DNA of 60,413 bases from NCBI GenBank assembly GCA_910587635.1, contig CAJUNB010000021.1:1-60413 (forward strand), written 5' to 3'. Source of the DNA: an uncultured Lachnospiraceae bacterium (lineage in GTDB: Bacteria > Bacillota > Clostridia > Lachnospirales > Lachnospiraceae). The notes below the pieces were generated by a model. That model was not told where the DNA came from and did no database searches. It worked only from the letters and a program-made list of their open reading frames with translations. Numbering within the stretch: the first letter of the stretch is position 1; every line of letters starts with the position of its first letter. Both the position numbers and the translations under genes were made by a program. Below, one piece after another: positions 1 through 9,429 of the stretch.

Positions 1-138
1 CTACAATTCCCGAAGGCCTCACGGTTCTCTTGGCTATCTGACACCAAATGAAATGGAATCCGCTTATTGGGGTCAGGCTTAATTCTGTCCTCAGTAAAAT
101 ATTCCTTAAAAATGTGTCTACTCTATTGACTATACTTC
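1..138 (+). mobile_element. 3' end of an IS3-family insertion sequence (transposase C-terminus)
   Basis: The plus strand opens in the middle of a reading frame that ends with a TAA at 80-82. The last 26 codons include YNSRRPHGSLGYLTPNE, the typical C-terminal motif of IS3-family (IS150-like) OrfB DDE transposases. The following stretch, with TGTCTACTCTATTGAC at 114-129, resembles the terminal inverted repeat of that group, so the element probably ends between about 125 and 140. The rest of the element lies outside the window, so intactness cannot be judged. Its end coincides with the 3' end of the truncated restriction gene on the other strand, which suggests that insertion broke that gene. 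Confidence 0.75.
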
Positions 139-633
139 ACTATTAATAATATCAAATTCATCTACATATTTTTCCATTGGAATCTGTATCGAACCAATAC
201 AAGCATCATCGCCTTTCTGTGGTAATAAGCGACAGTCAAAAATAACAAACTGTTCAAAATTAGTCAAAAACGAGCATGGTAAACCCGCCGACCATCCATA
301 TGATCGCACCTGGAATGCCGATTCTTTATTTTTAAATATATCAACATCTGTCTTTTTTGCATCAAGATATGCTTTTACAATTGTCCCATTCATTAATGAA
401 TAATCCGGTTTTATGTGATTGGACGCAATCTCTTCCAGCTTCTCCTTTTGGTTTTCATCTACGATCTTTTCTTGTTGTACCTGTTGTACATTCAGCACAT
501 CCCAACCAAAAATTTCCAGAAATTCATTTATCCATGAACGAGTTGACTCTTCACTCATTTCCTCGGATTTCTTTTCACTTTTGTAGTTATTATACTTTTC
601 TATTAACGCCTTTAACCTGTCTTTAGGTTCCAT
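130..633 (-). pseudogene. Truncated type IIG restriction-modification protein, N-terminal nuclease domain
   Basis: This 167-residue product resembles only the N-terminal nuclease domain of the large (about 1000-residue) type IIG/Eco57I-like restriction-methylation enzymes. A PD...DAKK arrangement (PDYSLMNG, then YLDAKK, residues about 76-94) matches the PD-(D/E)xK nuclease core. FQVRSYGWSAGLP and VIFDCR are typical of the family just after the nuclease. The methyltransferase and target-recognition parts are absent, and the frame ends where an IS3-type element terminates. I infer truncation by IS insertion. A shorter stand-alone nuclease-like protein is possible but less likely. Confidence 0.7.
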
Positions 634-655
634 ATATACCTAACCTCCGGTTATA

Positions 656-850
656 TCAAGATGTTTGTTCTACGTGTATTTCATGCGCAGTGTCACCGGT
701 CGCTTTTTTAATTATAGAATTAGCTTCTATTAATGCTGTACGTCTTACAAATTCACTATATGATGCATAAGTTTCAAGTCTTGCAGCCTGTTTCAGCTTT
801 GCCAACTCTTCCTCGCTTACCCTAATGCTTATAGAAATTGTCTTATTCAT
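656..850 (-). CDS. Ribbon-helix-helix DNA-binding protein, antitoxin-like
   Basis: The product is 64 residues. The N-terminal strand KTISISIRVSEEELAKLKQ followed by two helices (ASYSEFVRRTALIEA) has the form of MetJ/Arc or DUF1778-type ribbon-helix-helix proteins, which bind DNA as dimers and are often antitoxins. I chose the internal ATG because AGGAGG lies 9 nt upstream; the longer frame would begin before it without a ribosome site. No toxin partner is visible next to it: the neighbour is the truncated restriction gene 22 bp downstream. It may regulate that locus or be the orphaned half of a toxin-antitoxin pair. Confidence 0.7.
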   Translation of the reverse strand: MNKTISISIRVSEEELAKLKQAARLETYASYSEFVRRTALIEANSIIKKATGDTAHEIHVEQTS

Positions 851-964
851 TCCCCCAACCCTCCTAATACCTACTATATCAATTTTGTAGTACATTTACA
901 ATACATTTTACCACATTATTTGCAAGCTGTATATCCAAGATAACTACCACAGAATTCCACTACC

Positions 965-1014
965 AAAAAGCCTCCGCCCATCCGTATTTCCCCTGATGCG
1001 CGAAGGCTCCTTTT
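965..1014 (-). terminator. Rho-independent terminator of the sugar operon
   Basis: Near-perfect arms AGCCTCCGC and GCGAAGGCT (one mismatch) are separated by about 22 nt. Read on the minus strand they end in a T tract, about 70 bp past the kinase stop codon. Confidence 0.6.
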
Positions 1015-1084
1015 CGACTGCTCCTCCATTATATTCTGATCCGCTGCCTCACACGATCTATAATGATCTACCTACAGATTTCTT

Positions 1085-2122
1085 TTATTTTCTATCCAAA
1101 AACAACCGGTTCACCTTATCGGAAAACAGGATTCCCAGCTTGTCCGCTTCCCACCGAAGCCGCGCCCTGTCCAGGGAAAAATCAATGGTGTCCCTGCACG
1201 TCACCTTGATGGAGGACGCCAGGGCCGCCAGTCCCCCCAGCCCTACTTTCGAATCATTTTCCATAAGAGGGACTCCGTAAATCAGACCGCTGACAATCGT
1301 GGCCAGAAAACAGTCGCCCGCCCCTGCGGTACTGTTTACCGGTTTCCAGATAGCCGGGATTCGTTCGCTGCCATTTCTGCCAAAGAGCTGTGCTCCCTCT
1401 CCTCCCTGAGTCACGATAAATTCTATCTCCGGGTTTTGGGATTTCAGATATTCATAACATTCCTGAGGTTTATTTTTTCTTCCTTCTTCCACCGCCTCCG
1501 CCAGAGATTTCATTTCATCCAGATTGACCGCCAGCAGATCCACATGTGCAAATATATGCCGGGCAACGGCCTCTCCCATCTCGTCTGAAGTAAAAGACGC
1601 CACATTATAGCAGTGATGTTCTCTCCCTTTCAGAAGCAGCTCTTCCCGCACTTCCAGCGGTACTTCCGGCGCTGCCAGGGCGATTCCTCTTCCCGGTGGC
1701 AGCTCCTGCAGAAAGAATCTGTCGATCTCCGATTTTTTCATTTTTCCGCTGGCACTGTTTTTTGACGTTATATTTCCTCCGTCGCTGTCAGGATAGAGAA
1801 AGCAGACCGAATACATCGTTCTGGAAGAATCATCCGTGGAAACATAGGTGCAGTCAATTCCCCGCCCTTTCATCAGCCTCAGTATCTCTTCTCCGCTATT
1901 GTCGTTTCCTATTTTCCCAATGGCATAAATCGGTACGCGCATTTCTGTATAAGCAGCAATATAATGTAAAATAATATGAAGCTTGCAAAAATCTCTCGTC
2001 TCTGTGAGTTCCGCCAGTCTGGATTCATTTCTGCCCAGTGTCGTATTATCCGTAAACTGGAACAGGACCCCTTTTCCGATTCCTCCTGTACCTACTATGT
2101 AATCATATTTCTGCCTCTTCAT
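1085..2122 (-). CDS. PfkB-family sugar kinase
   Basis: The product has 345 residues, normal for ribokinase/PfkB kinases, which phosphorylate sugars from ATP in the cytoplasm. The anion-hole motif near the C-terminus reads NSTAGAGDCFLATIVSG, a variant of DTTGAGDxF that keeps the catalytic Asp. The N-terminal GTGGIGKG is unusual for the family, where it normally reads GxxxxD. The start ATG overlaps the stop of the upstream NagB-like gene (ATGA), which indicates translational coupling. It is the last gene of the LacI-controlled sugar operon. The substrate is unknown; the operon suggests a ketose or its phosphate produced by the isomerase-like protein upstream. Confidence 0.85.
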   Translation of the reverse strand: MKRQKYDYIVGTGGIGKGVLFQFTDNTTLGRNESRLAELTETRDFCKLHIILHYIAAYTEMRVPIYAIGKIGNDNSGEEILRLMKGRGIDCTYVSTDDSSRTMYSVCFLYPDSDGGNITSKNSASGKMKKSEIDRFFLQELPPGRGIALAAPEVPLEVREELLLKGREHHCYNVASFTSDEMGEAVARHIFAHVDLLAVNLDEMKSLAEAVEEGRKNKPQECYEYLKSQNPEIEFIVTQGGEGAQLFGRNGSERIPAIWKPVNSTAGAGDCFLATIVSGLIYGVPLMENDSKVGLGGLAALASSIKVTCRDTIDFSLDRARLRWEADKLGILFSDKVNRLFLDRK

Positions 2123-3012
2123 ATATTTACCCCGGCAAATTTCCACTCTGGATGATGGGAGATAGGATGATCCGCCGTATCATAAGTTGCCGTAATCACC
2201 GCATCCCTGTGCTTTTGTAAAAGTGTCATGGGATATTCTGCGTCAATTTCGGAAAAAAGTGCCACCCGCAGCGCCGTCTGTTTCCACGCACCTGTATCGC
2301 TGAATACCCGTACTTTTTCAGCACTCATACATTCCCGGATGCCCAGAGTGATGGACATGGGCGGCACGAACTGATAGGCTGCCCCATAGCTTCTCTGTCC
2401 CAATGTGATGATCGTATCCAGATTGTTTTCCTGAATCCGTATTCCCGATTGCTCCAGCTCTTCTATTCCGATATGGGAAAAGGGGTGGCGCCTGCTCTGA
2501 TTATAGGCGATATGCCCGTCCTGTCCCCAGCCGCCCAGCGTATAATCTATGGGAGCTTCTCTGATCTTCTCCGCTACCTGAAACATCGTCCCGGGGCTCA
2601 AAAAATACCGGTTTTCTTCCGGTACCATCAGTTCCTCCTCCACAGGGTCATAGAATTCCCTGCACATAAATGTCCTGAAATTATACGGATCGTCTGCCGC
2701 CAGCAGATTGCCCTGCCAGTCCAGACATTCGTCCATATGAAAGATCATTACATTCTTCATACTGATTCGGTTTTCATTGATATACCGGGCAAAGGGCTCA
2801 TACCAGCATTTCGGCCCGCAGGGCACAATCGCCCGAAAGCGCCTGCCTTCTTCATTTGCCTTTGCAATCTCATCGGCAAACTCCTGTGCCATCAGTCTGC
2901 CCATCTCATCAGAGTCTTTCACAAGCCTGAATTTCGTCACAAGCTTCGGGTGATGTTCCAGCTCTTCCACCGGAATACTGCACCATTCATACAAATCTTT
3001 TTTCTCTATCAT
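2119..3012 (-). CDS. NagB-like glucosamine-6-phosphate isomerase/deaminase family protein, altered active site
   Basis: The 297-residue product aligns by eye with the NagB/SugarP_isomerase fold. D94 in FHMDE matches the NagB acid/base Asp, and GQDGHIAYNQS at residues 163-173 matches the NagB motif GNDGHIAFNEP. The catalytic Glu after FN is replaced here by Gln (Q172), and the following Pro by Ser. NagB converts glucosamine-6-P to fructose-6-P and ammonia; with this change the protein may isomerise a different sugar phosphate. I start at ATG 3012, downstream of a weak AGGGG. It is coupled to the kinase and follows the fucose-isomerase-like gene. Confidence 0.75.
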   Translation of the reverse strand: MIEKKDLYEWCSIPVEELEHHPKLVTKFRLVKDSDEMGRLMAQEFADEIAKANEEGRRFRAIVPCGPKCWYEPFARYINENRISMKNVMIFHMDECLDWQGNLLAADDPYNFRTFMCREFYDPVEEELMVPEENRYFLSPGTMFQVAEKIREAPIDYTLGGWGQDGHIAYNQSRRHPFSHIGIEELEQSGIRIQENNLDTIITLGQRSYGAAYQFVPPMSITLGIRECMSAEKVRVFSDTGAWKQTALRVALFSEIDAEYPMTLLQKHRDAVITATYDTADHPISHHPEWKFAGVNI

Positions 3013-3116
3013 ATATTCAGACCCCTGTTCCGGGGCTCCCTTCCCAGGCAGCCCCACATTTATCCTTTTATTTCTTTGTCTGACCGTATATTTTGCTCAC
3101 ATTCCCGATCAATCTG

Positions 3117-4499
3117 TCACATCTCGATCAGCTTGATATCCGTCAGATAACAGAATTCCTTCAAGGTACCGTAAATCTCCTCATCCCCGTAGGCCAGTGT
3201 GATATATTCACTGTCCCATACCTGTACGCCGTAATCATAGTCCACATCCATTTTAATAAATGCATGGGGCCAGAACCACATGCCGGACTCTGTCCTCTGG
3301 GCCTTCAGATCTTCCGGGGCGGGGGTATACACTTCTCCCCGATGGAGAATCATCTCAAACATTCCGTTATCCCGGCCGATACGTCCCATAACGACTTTCC
3401 CCGGCTTTAACACGGCCTCTACTGACAATCCCCCTGCGGAGCCTTCCGTAGGAAGTCCGTGATGGGCAAATTTCGCCTTTTCCGGTCCCGAAAGAGAAGG
3501 GGCACAGGCGCCGTCGCCGATGACCTTTACTACTTTCTTTTCTTTATCGATGCACTGGAAATCTCCGTAATAGACCGGGTCCGGCGTCAGATTGCTCAGA
3601 AGAAATACGGTCAGCACATTGTTGAAATCACACAGGGTAGCTGTGGGAATCCCCTGCTGCAGCATCATACTCTGGGTAAAACAGCTGGCCGCATATTCTT
3701 CCGCCAGTCCCGGGAAAGACTGGATGACATACATGTCAAATTTTTCTTTTTCAATGACTTTTTTCACGGCGATATACAGGCGGACAGATCTGTCTGTGCA
3801 ATCGTCATCCGGGGGCATTTCCTGGAAATATGGTCTGATCAGCGCCTCCTTCACTTCCTCTATCTCTTCTTTTGTCACTGCATCCGCAGCTTTCAGGATA
3901 TCCATGGAATCTCTGGAATCGATATCCACACCAAACTCTCTCATAAACTGTGACGGATCTGCGCAGCCGCATGTCAGTCCCATCCCTCTGCCGCCAAAGG
4001 CGCCAATGGTGGTCATATTCAGTTTGTTGCGCAGTGCGCAGGCTCTGGCAAAGCAGGCCACTTTCTCTACCGTCTCGTCATCACTGCCGTACACAGAGCG
4101 ATATTTCATGCCGATCTCTTTAAAAGAAGCGCCAAGGGCCAGTGTCCCTACCAGCCTCCACCCCTGAGAGCCGGGAACCGTCCAGATGATGACGCCCTTT
4201 CCCGTTTTTTCGAAATCCCGTACAGCGGCAACGATCTCAGAAGCCCATACCCATGTGCCGGAAAACAGAATCACACCGTCCACCGTATCGTCATGTTTCA
4301 GCTTTGCCAGAGCCTCCTTTGCCTCCTGCTTGTAAGCTACCACAATATCATTTTCTGCCAGTTCCACACCCTTCGCGGTAATGGCTGCTTTGGAATCATC
4401 GATGATCTTCTGATTGATAAACGGCACTCCCATTGGATCTTCCAATCCGTCCTTATGTACGCCAAATACAATAAATCCCATTTTCGGTTGAATCATCAT
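3117..4499 (-). CDS. L-fucose/L-arabinose isomerase family protein
   Basis: The 460-residue product belongs to the L-fucose isomerase-like group, shorter than FucI (about 590 residues). Typical segments are the N-terminal Rossmann-like part (VDGVILFSGTWVWASEI), the central PGLAEEYAASCFTQSMM and TATLCDFNNVLTVFLLSNLT that carry acidic metal ligands, and a C-terminal HHGLPTEGSAGG with the His expected at the metal site. Such enzymes convert aldoses to ketoses using a divalent metal. It sits between the transporter genes and the NagB-like gene on the same strand, with GGAGG ahead of the ATG. The exact sugar cannot be read from the sequence. Confidence 0.8.
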   Translation of the reverse strand: MMIQPKMGFIVFGVHKDGLEDPMGVPFINQKIIDDSKAAITAKGVELAENDIVVAYKQEAKEALAKLKHDDTVDGVILFSGTWVWASEIVAAVRDFEKTGKGVIIWTVPGSQGWRLVGTLALGASFKEIGMKYRSVYGSDDETVEKVACFARACALRNKLNMTTIGAFGGRGMGLTCGCADPSQFMREFGVDIDSRDSMDILKAADAVTKEEIEEVKEALIRPYFQEMPPDDDCTDRSVRLYIAVKKVIEKEKFDMYVIQSFPGLAEEYAASCFTQSMMLQQGIPTATLCDFNNVLTVFLLSNLTPDPVYYGDFQCIDKEKKVVKVIGDGACAPSLSGPEKAKFAHHGLPTEGSAGGLSVEAVLKPGKVVMGRIGRDNGMFEMILHRGEVYTPAPEDLKAQRTESGMWFWPHAFIKMDVDYDYGVQVWDSEYITLAYGDEEIYGTLKEFCYLTDIKLIEM

Positions 4500-4633
4500 A
4501 ATATCTGTCCTCCATTCTATTTATCCTTACTTCTACTTAACTTTGATCTTCCCGTCCGGTTTCTGATACCGCCGGATTTATTTCCATTTCTTCCACCTTG
4601 TTTCCGGGCTTTTTTCCGTCCTGTCTCCCCGGT

Positions 4634-5593
4634 TCAGTCAGCCTTTTGCTGTCTCTTCTGGATGAACCGGTCAAACCCTACGGCAAGTAAAAGCACAAGT
4701 CCTTTCACAACCCTCTGCCAGTAGTCGTCCACTGCCATCATCGTCATACCGTTCGTCAATACGCCGATAATCAATACGCCAAATACCACATGGCTGATCT
4801 TCCCCACGCCGCCGGTCAGGCTGACGCCTCCCAGTACCACTGCCGTGATAACGTCCATCTCATAGCTCTCCCCTGCCCTGGGCTGACCGCTGTTGAGACG
4901 TCCCAGCATGACAAGGCCAGCCAGCGCGCTGCAAAAACCGCTTACCCCATAGACAAAAGCCTTCACCCTGTGGACGTTGATACCGGAAAGCCTCGCCACC
5001 TCTTCGTTTCCGCCCACGCCATAAATATACCTGCTGTACCTGGTCTTCGACAGGAAAAATATCCCGGCCGCAAAGGAGAGCACCAGAATGATCACCGGAA
5101 TCGGTATCACACCCACATATCCCTGCCCGATCACCGCATAGCGCTCGTCGAAGCCAAAGACAGGAGTACCTCCTGTGATCAGATAGGCCACGCCGCGCAG
5201 GGAAGTCATCGTCCCCATTGTGGCCACCATGGGTGGAATCCCGATATGGCTGATCATCAGCCCTGTCAGAAAACCGATCAGGGTACACAATACAATCGAA
5301 ATCAGAGACGCCACAAGAGGATGTATCCCATCGATCATCATCATCGCGGTCAGCACACCACTGACTGCGATGATCGCTCCCACTGACAGATCAATACCGC
5401 CGGTCAGGATAACAAAAGTCATGCCGATGGCACAGATGCCGTTAATGGATACCTGCCGCAGCACATTGGCAATGTTGCCTCCCGTCAGAAAGTTGGGAGC
5501 AAAAATGCTCATTGCCCCAAACAGAACTACGAAAATAATAATAATCGCATATTCTGCAATCCATGTATTAAAATTCATTTTGCTCTTTGTCAT
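4634..5593 (-). CDS. Sugar ABC transporter permease (RbsC/XylH-like)
   Basis: The 319-residue polytopic protein has the BPD_transp_2 pattern of ribose/galactose/xylose permeases: FLTGGNIANVLRQVSINGICAIGMTFVILTGGIDLSVG near the N-terminus and GGVSLTGGVGKI near the C-terminus, with 8-10 hydrophobic segments. As a dimer it forms the membrane channel for the binding protein and ATPase encoded just upstream. I use the second Met (MTKSKMNFN) because it follows the ATPase stop by 10 nt behind a GGGG ribosome site; the earlier possible start overlaps the ATPase. Confidence 0.9.
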   Translation of the reverse strand: MTKSKMNFNTWIAEYAIIIIFVVLFGAMSIFAPNFLTGGNIANVLRQVSINGICAIGMTFVILTGGIDLSVGAIIAVSGVLTAMMMIDGIHPLVASLISIVLCTLIGFLTGLMISHIGIPPMVATMGTMTSLRGVAYLITGGTPVFGFDERYAVIGQGYVGVIPIPVIILVLSFAAGIFFLSKTRYSRYIYGVGGNEEVARLSGINVHRVKAFVYGVSGFCSALAGLVMLGRLNSGQPRAGESYEMDVITAVVLGGVSLTGGVGKISHVVFGVLIIGVLTNGMTMMAVDDYWQRVVKGLVLLLAVGFDRFIQKRQQKAD

Positions 5594-5603
5594 ATTTTTC
5601 CCC

Positions 5604-7097
5604 TTACAGAGCCGCATAGTTTAAAATGGTTTCCTGGGAATACGCTTCCGGTTCCAGTTCCCCTGCGACCTGTCCCTCCTTCATCACAATGATTCTGTCA
5701 GACATACCGATCAGCTCCGACATTTCCGAAGAAACCATAAGAATACTCGTCCCCCGGTCTGCCAGTTTTCTCATGATTCTGTAAATTTCCTGCTTGGCTC
5801 CCACGTCAATCCCCCGGGTAGGCTCGTCGATAAACAGGATATCGCAATTCGTTGCAAGACATTTGGCCAAAACCACCTTCTGTTGATTTCCACCGGAAAG
5901 CGTTTTCACAGGGGACTTCAGAGAACTGAGTTTGATCGCCAGCTCTTTTACGAGCCCGCTGCACAGCTCCTTTTCCAGCTTCTTCCTGATGACAGTAAAG
6001 GAAGAAAGCCTGTCCAGTATGGCCAGAGAAATGTTATGTCCGATACTCATTCCCATTACCACTCCTTGCTGCTTTCTGTCTTCCGGCAGGAGAGCTATGC
6101 TGTATTTCAGAGCAGCTGCCGGGGATGCAATCGTTACCGTCTCCCCGTTCAGCATAATTTCCCCTTCCCAGATCTCATCCGCTCCATAGATGGCCCGCAG
6201 CAGTTCCGTCCTGCCCGCTCCTACCAGGCCGCCGACTCCCAGTATCTCTCCTCTGTGGAGCTTCAGTGACACATCATGAATTCGCCGGTTGCTCAAATGG
6301 CGGATCTCCATAATCACCTCCCGGCTTCCTTTTCCCCGTTCGGGAAAGGCCTCTCCCATCTGCCTCCCTACCATATCCGCTATGAGAGTCTTCCGGTTTG
6401 TTTCAGATACAATACTTGTAGAGATATAGCTTCCGTCCCGGAATACGGAAACTCTGTCGCATATCTCAAATATTTCTTCCATTCTGTGAGAGATATAGAT
6501 GATTGTAATCCCCTTCTCCCGCAACTGTCTGACTATTCTGTGTAAAGTTTCCGTCTCTGCTTCTGTCAGCGGCGCCGACGGTTCATCCATGATAATCAGA
6601 CGGGCCTTTTTGGAAATGGCCTTGACGATTTCCACCAGCTGCTGCCCAGCGACTCCCATGGACTGCACCCGCATCCGGGGTTCCAGTTCCATCCCAATTT
6701 CCTGAAACATCTCTTTCGTGTTCCTGTTCATACTTTTATAATCCAACAGGCCGTTTTTCATCAGCTCGCATCCGAAATAAATATTCTCACTCACCGACAG
6801 AAACGGGATCAGATTAAATTCCTGATAGATGGCCGTAATCCCGATATCGAGTGCCAGCGCCGGCGTAAGATAGGGATATTCCTTTCCGTCAAAGGAAATG
6901 GTACCGCCGCTGGGGGCATGGGCACCGGTGAGGATTTTGATAAAGGTGCTTTTCCCTGCTCCGTTTTCTCCTACAAGGGCATGCACCTCTCCTCTGCGTA
7001 CAGAAAAACTGATGTCTTTCAGAGCCTCAATACCTCCAAATCTTTTAGAAATTCCCCGGACTTCCAGAATATTGTCATCCTTCGTCTGCTCATTCAC
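5604..7097 (-). CDS. Sugar ABC transporter ATP-binding protein, two nucleotide-binding domains (RbsA/MglA-like)
   Basis: The 497-residue product has the duplicated ATPase layout of the CUT2 sugar transporters. The first domain has Walker A GENGAGKS (residues 43-50) and Walker B IIMDEPSAPL. The second has the usual degenerate Walker A (GGLVGAGRTE) and an intact signature LSGGNQQKVVLAKCL with FIDEPTRGIDVG. I start at GTG 7097 because AAGGAGG lies 9 nt upstream; a longer open frame adds about 42 residues without family support. It lies between the binding-protein and permease genes and energises uptake. Confidence 0.92.
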   Translation of the reverse strand: MNEQTKDDNILEVRGISKRFGGIEALKDISFSVRRGEVHALVGENGAGKSTFIKILTGAHAPSGGTISFDGKEYPYLTPALALDIGITAIYQEFNLIPFLSVSENIYFGCELMKNGLLDYKSMNRNTKEMFQEIGMELEPRMRVQSMGVAGQQLVEIVKAISKKARLIIMDEPSAPLTEAETETLHRIVRQLREKGITIIYISHRMEEIFEICDRVSVFRDGSYISTSIVSETNRKTLIADMVGRQMGEAFPERGKGSREVIMEIRHLSNRRIHDVSLKLHRGEILGVGGLVGAGRTELLRAIYGADEIWEGEIMLNGETVTIASPAAALKYSIALLPEDRKQQGVVMGMSIGHNISLAILDRLSSFTVIRKKLEKELCSGLVKELAIKLSSLKSPVKTLSGGNQQKVVLAKCLATNCDILFIDEPTRGIDVGAKQEIYRIMRKLADRGTSILMVSSEMSELIGMSDRIIVMKEGQVAGELEPEAYSQETILNYAAL

Positions 7098-7195
7098 TGA
7101 TTGCTCCCTCCTTTCCTTATCCCCGGACGCCCGGGCCTGTCCTTCGGTCACTGCCGGAAACAGAGGCAGGCGCCCGGAATGCGATGCGGCCAAAA

Positions 7196-8236
7196 TCACT
7201 GCTCGATTACGTCCTGCTGCCATACCGGCTCATACCGTCTCTCCACAACTGCATCTTCCTGTGTCTCTGTCAGATATACATACATAGCCTCTGCCAGTTC
7301 TTCGCCCGCTTCGTAGGGGAACAGATTACAGGAAGATCTGTAGACGCTGTTTTCCGCCTTCATCTTTTCCTTTCCTTCGTCTGTCGCATCACAGCCGCCG
7401 ATATAAAAACTGTCCGCAATATTCTGCATCGCCGAAACAGCCTCATAGGCACCGATCGCCGTAAAATCGTCACAGGCACAGATCACATTCACTTCCGGGT
7501 TGGCCAGAATCACTGACTCTGTCACTTTCATCCCCAGATCTGTATTGCTGGCGTTCTGACGGGCAACAATCTCTGCATTCGGCGCATTTTCCAGAATGCC
7601 GTCGTTGATGCCGTCGCCTCTCCTGATAACCGCTTCCACATCGTCCTGAGCCAGAATCAACGCCTTTCCTTCCCCGCCCTGCTGTTCATTGATCCACTGT
7701 GCCGCTGCGCTCCCGATAGAATAGCCGATATTGTATTCATCCAAGGAACCGTCTATCTGGGCGTTGGAGACAGGCTGTGCCTCCGCCGATACGACAATCC
7801 CTTTTTCCTTCGCCTCATCTACAATATTCTTCAGTGCATTTTCATCCAATGGAGAAATCATAATGCCGTCCACGCCTCTCTGTACCGCATCCTCCACATA
7901 GGAGACCTGAGCAGCCACATCGTATTTGGCATCCAATATCTGTGTTCTGATTCCCAGTTCTTCACATTTCGAGGAGAACCCCTCATACACCTGGATAAAA
8001 TAAGAGTTGGCGCTGTCCTGGGTCACATAGACAAATTCCAGGCTTCCCTCTGTTATCACCTGTCCATCTTCTCCCTCCCCGGATACTATACTCTCTGCAC
8101 TACCTCCTCCTTCTCCGCTCCGGGCACCGGCATCGGTATTTGTGGTATTTCCCCCGGTGTCTTCTGTCTTTCCACATCCTGTCAGAGAACCGATCATTGT
8201 CAGAACCAGTAACATTGCCACCATTTTCTTTTTCAT
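7196..8236 (-). CDS. Sugar-binding lipoprotein of the ABC transporter (periplasmic-binding-protein-like domain)
   Basis: The 346-residue product starts with a lipoprotein signal (MKKKMVAMLLVLTMIGSLTGC), with the lipobox Cys at residue 21. A Gly/Ser/Glu-rich linker follows, then a RbsB-like domain (FVYVTQDSANSYFIQVYEGF, GVDGIMISPLDENALKNIV). It would be anchored outside the membrane and deliver a sugar to the permease. GGAGG is 8 nt before ATG 8236, and a 14-bp LacI-type operator lies 42 bp further upstream. It is the first transport gene and follows the LacI regulator. Confidence 0.9.
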   Translation of the reverse strand: MKKKMVAMLLVLTMIGSLTGCGKTEDTGGNTTNTDAGARSGEGGGSAESIVSGEGEDGQVITEGSLEFVYVTQDSANSYFIQVYEGFSSKCEELGIRTQILDAKYDVAAQVSYVEDAVQRGVDGIMISPLDENALKNIVDEAKEKGIVVSAEAQPVSNAQIDGSLDEYNIGYSIGSAAAQWINEQQGGEGKALILAQDDVEAVIRRGDGINDGILENAPNAEIVARQNASNTDLGMKVTESVILANPEVNVICACDDFTAIGAYEAVSAMQNIADSFYIGGCDATDEGKEKMKAENSVYRSSCNLFPYEAGEELAEAMYVYLTETQEDAVVERRYEPVWQQDVIEQ

Positions 8237-8277
8237 ATGCAATACCTCCAATTTTTCAGAATGAATGGAACTTATTT

Positions 8278-8291
8278 TCGAAACGTTTCGA
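8278..8291. promoter_or_regulatory. LacI-family operator before the binding-protein gene
   Basis: TCGAAACGTTTCGA is a perfect 14-bp palindrome of the GAAACGTTTC type bound by LacI-family repressors. Similar sites occur before the lacI-type gene (about 9430-9443) and in the start of the acetyltransferase (9593-9608). It fits repression by the adjacent LacI protein. Confidence 0.75.
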
Positions 8292-8412
8292 TTTCTGGTT
8301 AAAAAAATATACCGCCTATGGAATTCTTTCTGTGCAGGCGGATCGGGATATATCATCAGTCTCCCGTCCGCAGGCTGCACGCACTTTTATCCTGTCCCGG
8401 GCGCATCTCCCT

Positions 8413-9408
8413 CTATCGCCTGACCGTATCCCTGATGACCAAAGTCGGCTCCAGGATGACAGAATCCGGCATCACGCCATACCGGAGCAGGTTCATCAGA
8501 TTGTTCACCGCCATCTTACACATTCGTTCAATGGGCTGTCTCACTGTCGTCAGCGGGATCTGGCTGATCGTCGCATATATCACATCGTCATAGCCACAGA
8601 CAGATAACTCTCCCGGGATAGATACACCTTTCATCTGAGCCGCCTGCAAAACCGCACAGGCAGTAAAATCACTGTTGGTCATAATGGCCTCTGGCTTATC
8701 CTTCAATATTTCCATGGCAAGCTTCTGGACATCCTCAAAATGGTAAGAACTCTCGTAGACCTTTCCCTCGGCAAATTCCATATTTTCGTCCTCCAGAGCC
8801 TTCCGATAGCCGCTGATATATGTAGCGTCCACTCTTTTATCACCTACCAGAAGTCTGATGTCACGGATATCTCTCTCCAGCAGATACCTGGTCATCAGAT
8901 AGGCCCCCCTTTTCAGATTGCACATGACAAAGGGAGCATTGCTCTGCTCGTATTCCGCTGCCAGAAACAGATAGGGGATATGATACGCATCCAGTTTTTT
9001 CATGTGTTTCACATCTTTCACATAAGTGAGCTGCGGTACCCAGATGACACCATCCACTTTTCTGGAAATGAATTCGGAAATATACTTTTTCTCATTGGCA
9101 CTGTTTCCCGTAATACCGATAATGAGAAAGAAGCCATAGCTTTCCACTTCCCGCCGTATATACTCTGTGATTTCTCCATAGAAACTGTTTCTCACATCCG
9201 GTATGAGCAGTCCGATCATTTTCGTCTCCGATGTCCGCAGATTCCGTGCGGCATTGTCCGGCTGATAGGACAGTGCTTCCACCGCGTCCATCACCATCTT
9301 CCTCCTTTTGTCCGTCACCCCTTCTTTTCCGTTGATAACAAGAGAAGCTGTCGATATAGAGACGCCTGCCAGCCTGGCTACATCTTTTATTGTAGCCCTC
9401 TTTTCCAT
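8413..9408 (-). CDS. LacI-family transcriptional regulator of the sugar operon
   Basis: The 331-residue protein has the LacI helix-turn-helix at its N-terminus (TIKDVARLAGVSISTASLVINGKEGVTDKRR) with the hinge helix (AARNLRTSETKMIGLLIPDV), then a periplasmic-binding-like effector domain. I start at ATG 9408, with GGAAGGG 8 nt upstream. A GTTTCGAT-containing half-palindrome just upstream suggests autoregulation, and a perfect operator lies between this gene and the binding-protein gene. It probably senses the transported sugar or its phosphate. Confidence 0.9.
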   Translation of the reverse strand: MEKRATIKDVARLAGVSISTASLVINGKEGVTDKRRKMVMDAVEALSYQPDNAARNLRTSETKMIGLLIPDVRNSFYGEITEYIRREVESYGFFLIIGITGNSANEKKYISEFISRKVDGVIWVPQLTYVKDVKHMKKLDAYHIPYLFLAAEYEQSNAPFVMCNLKRGAYLMTRYLLERDIRDIRLLVGDKRVDATYISGYRKALEDENMEFAEGKVYESSYHFEDVQKLAMEILKDKPEAIMTNSDFTACAVLQAAQMKGVSIPGELSVCGYDDVIYATISQIPLTTVRQPIERMCKMAVNNLMNLLRYGVMPDSVILEPTLVIRDTVRR

Positions 9409-9429
9409 TTCATTCCCTTCCTTCACTAT

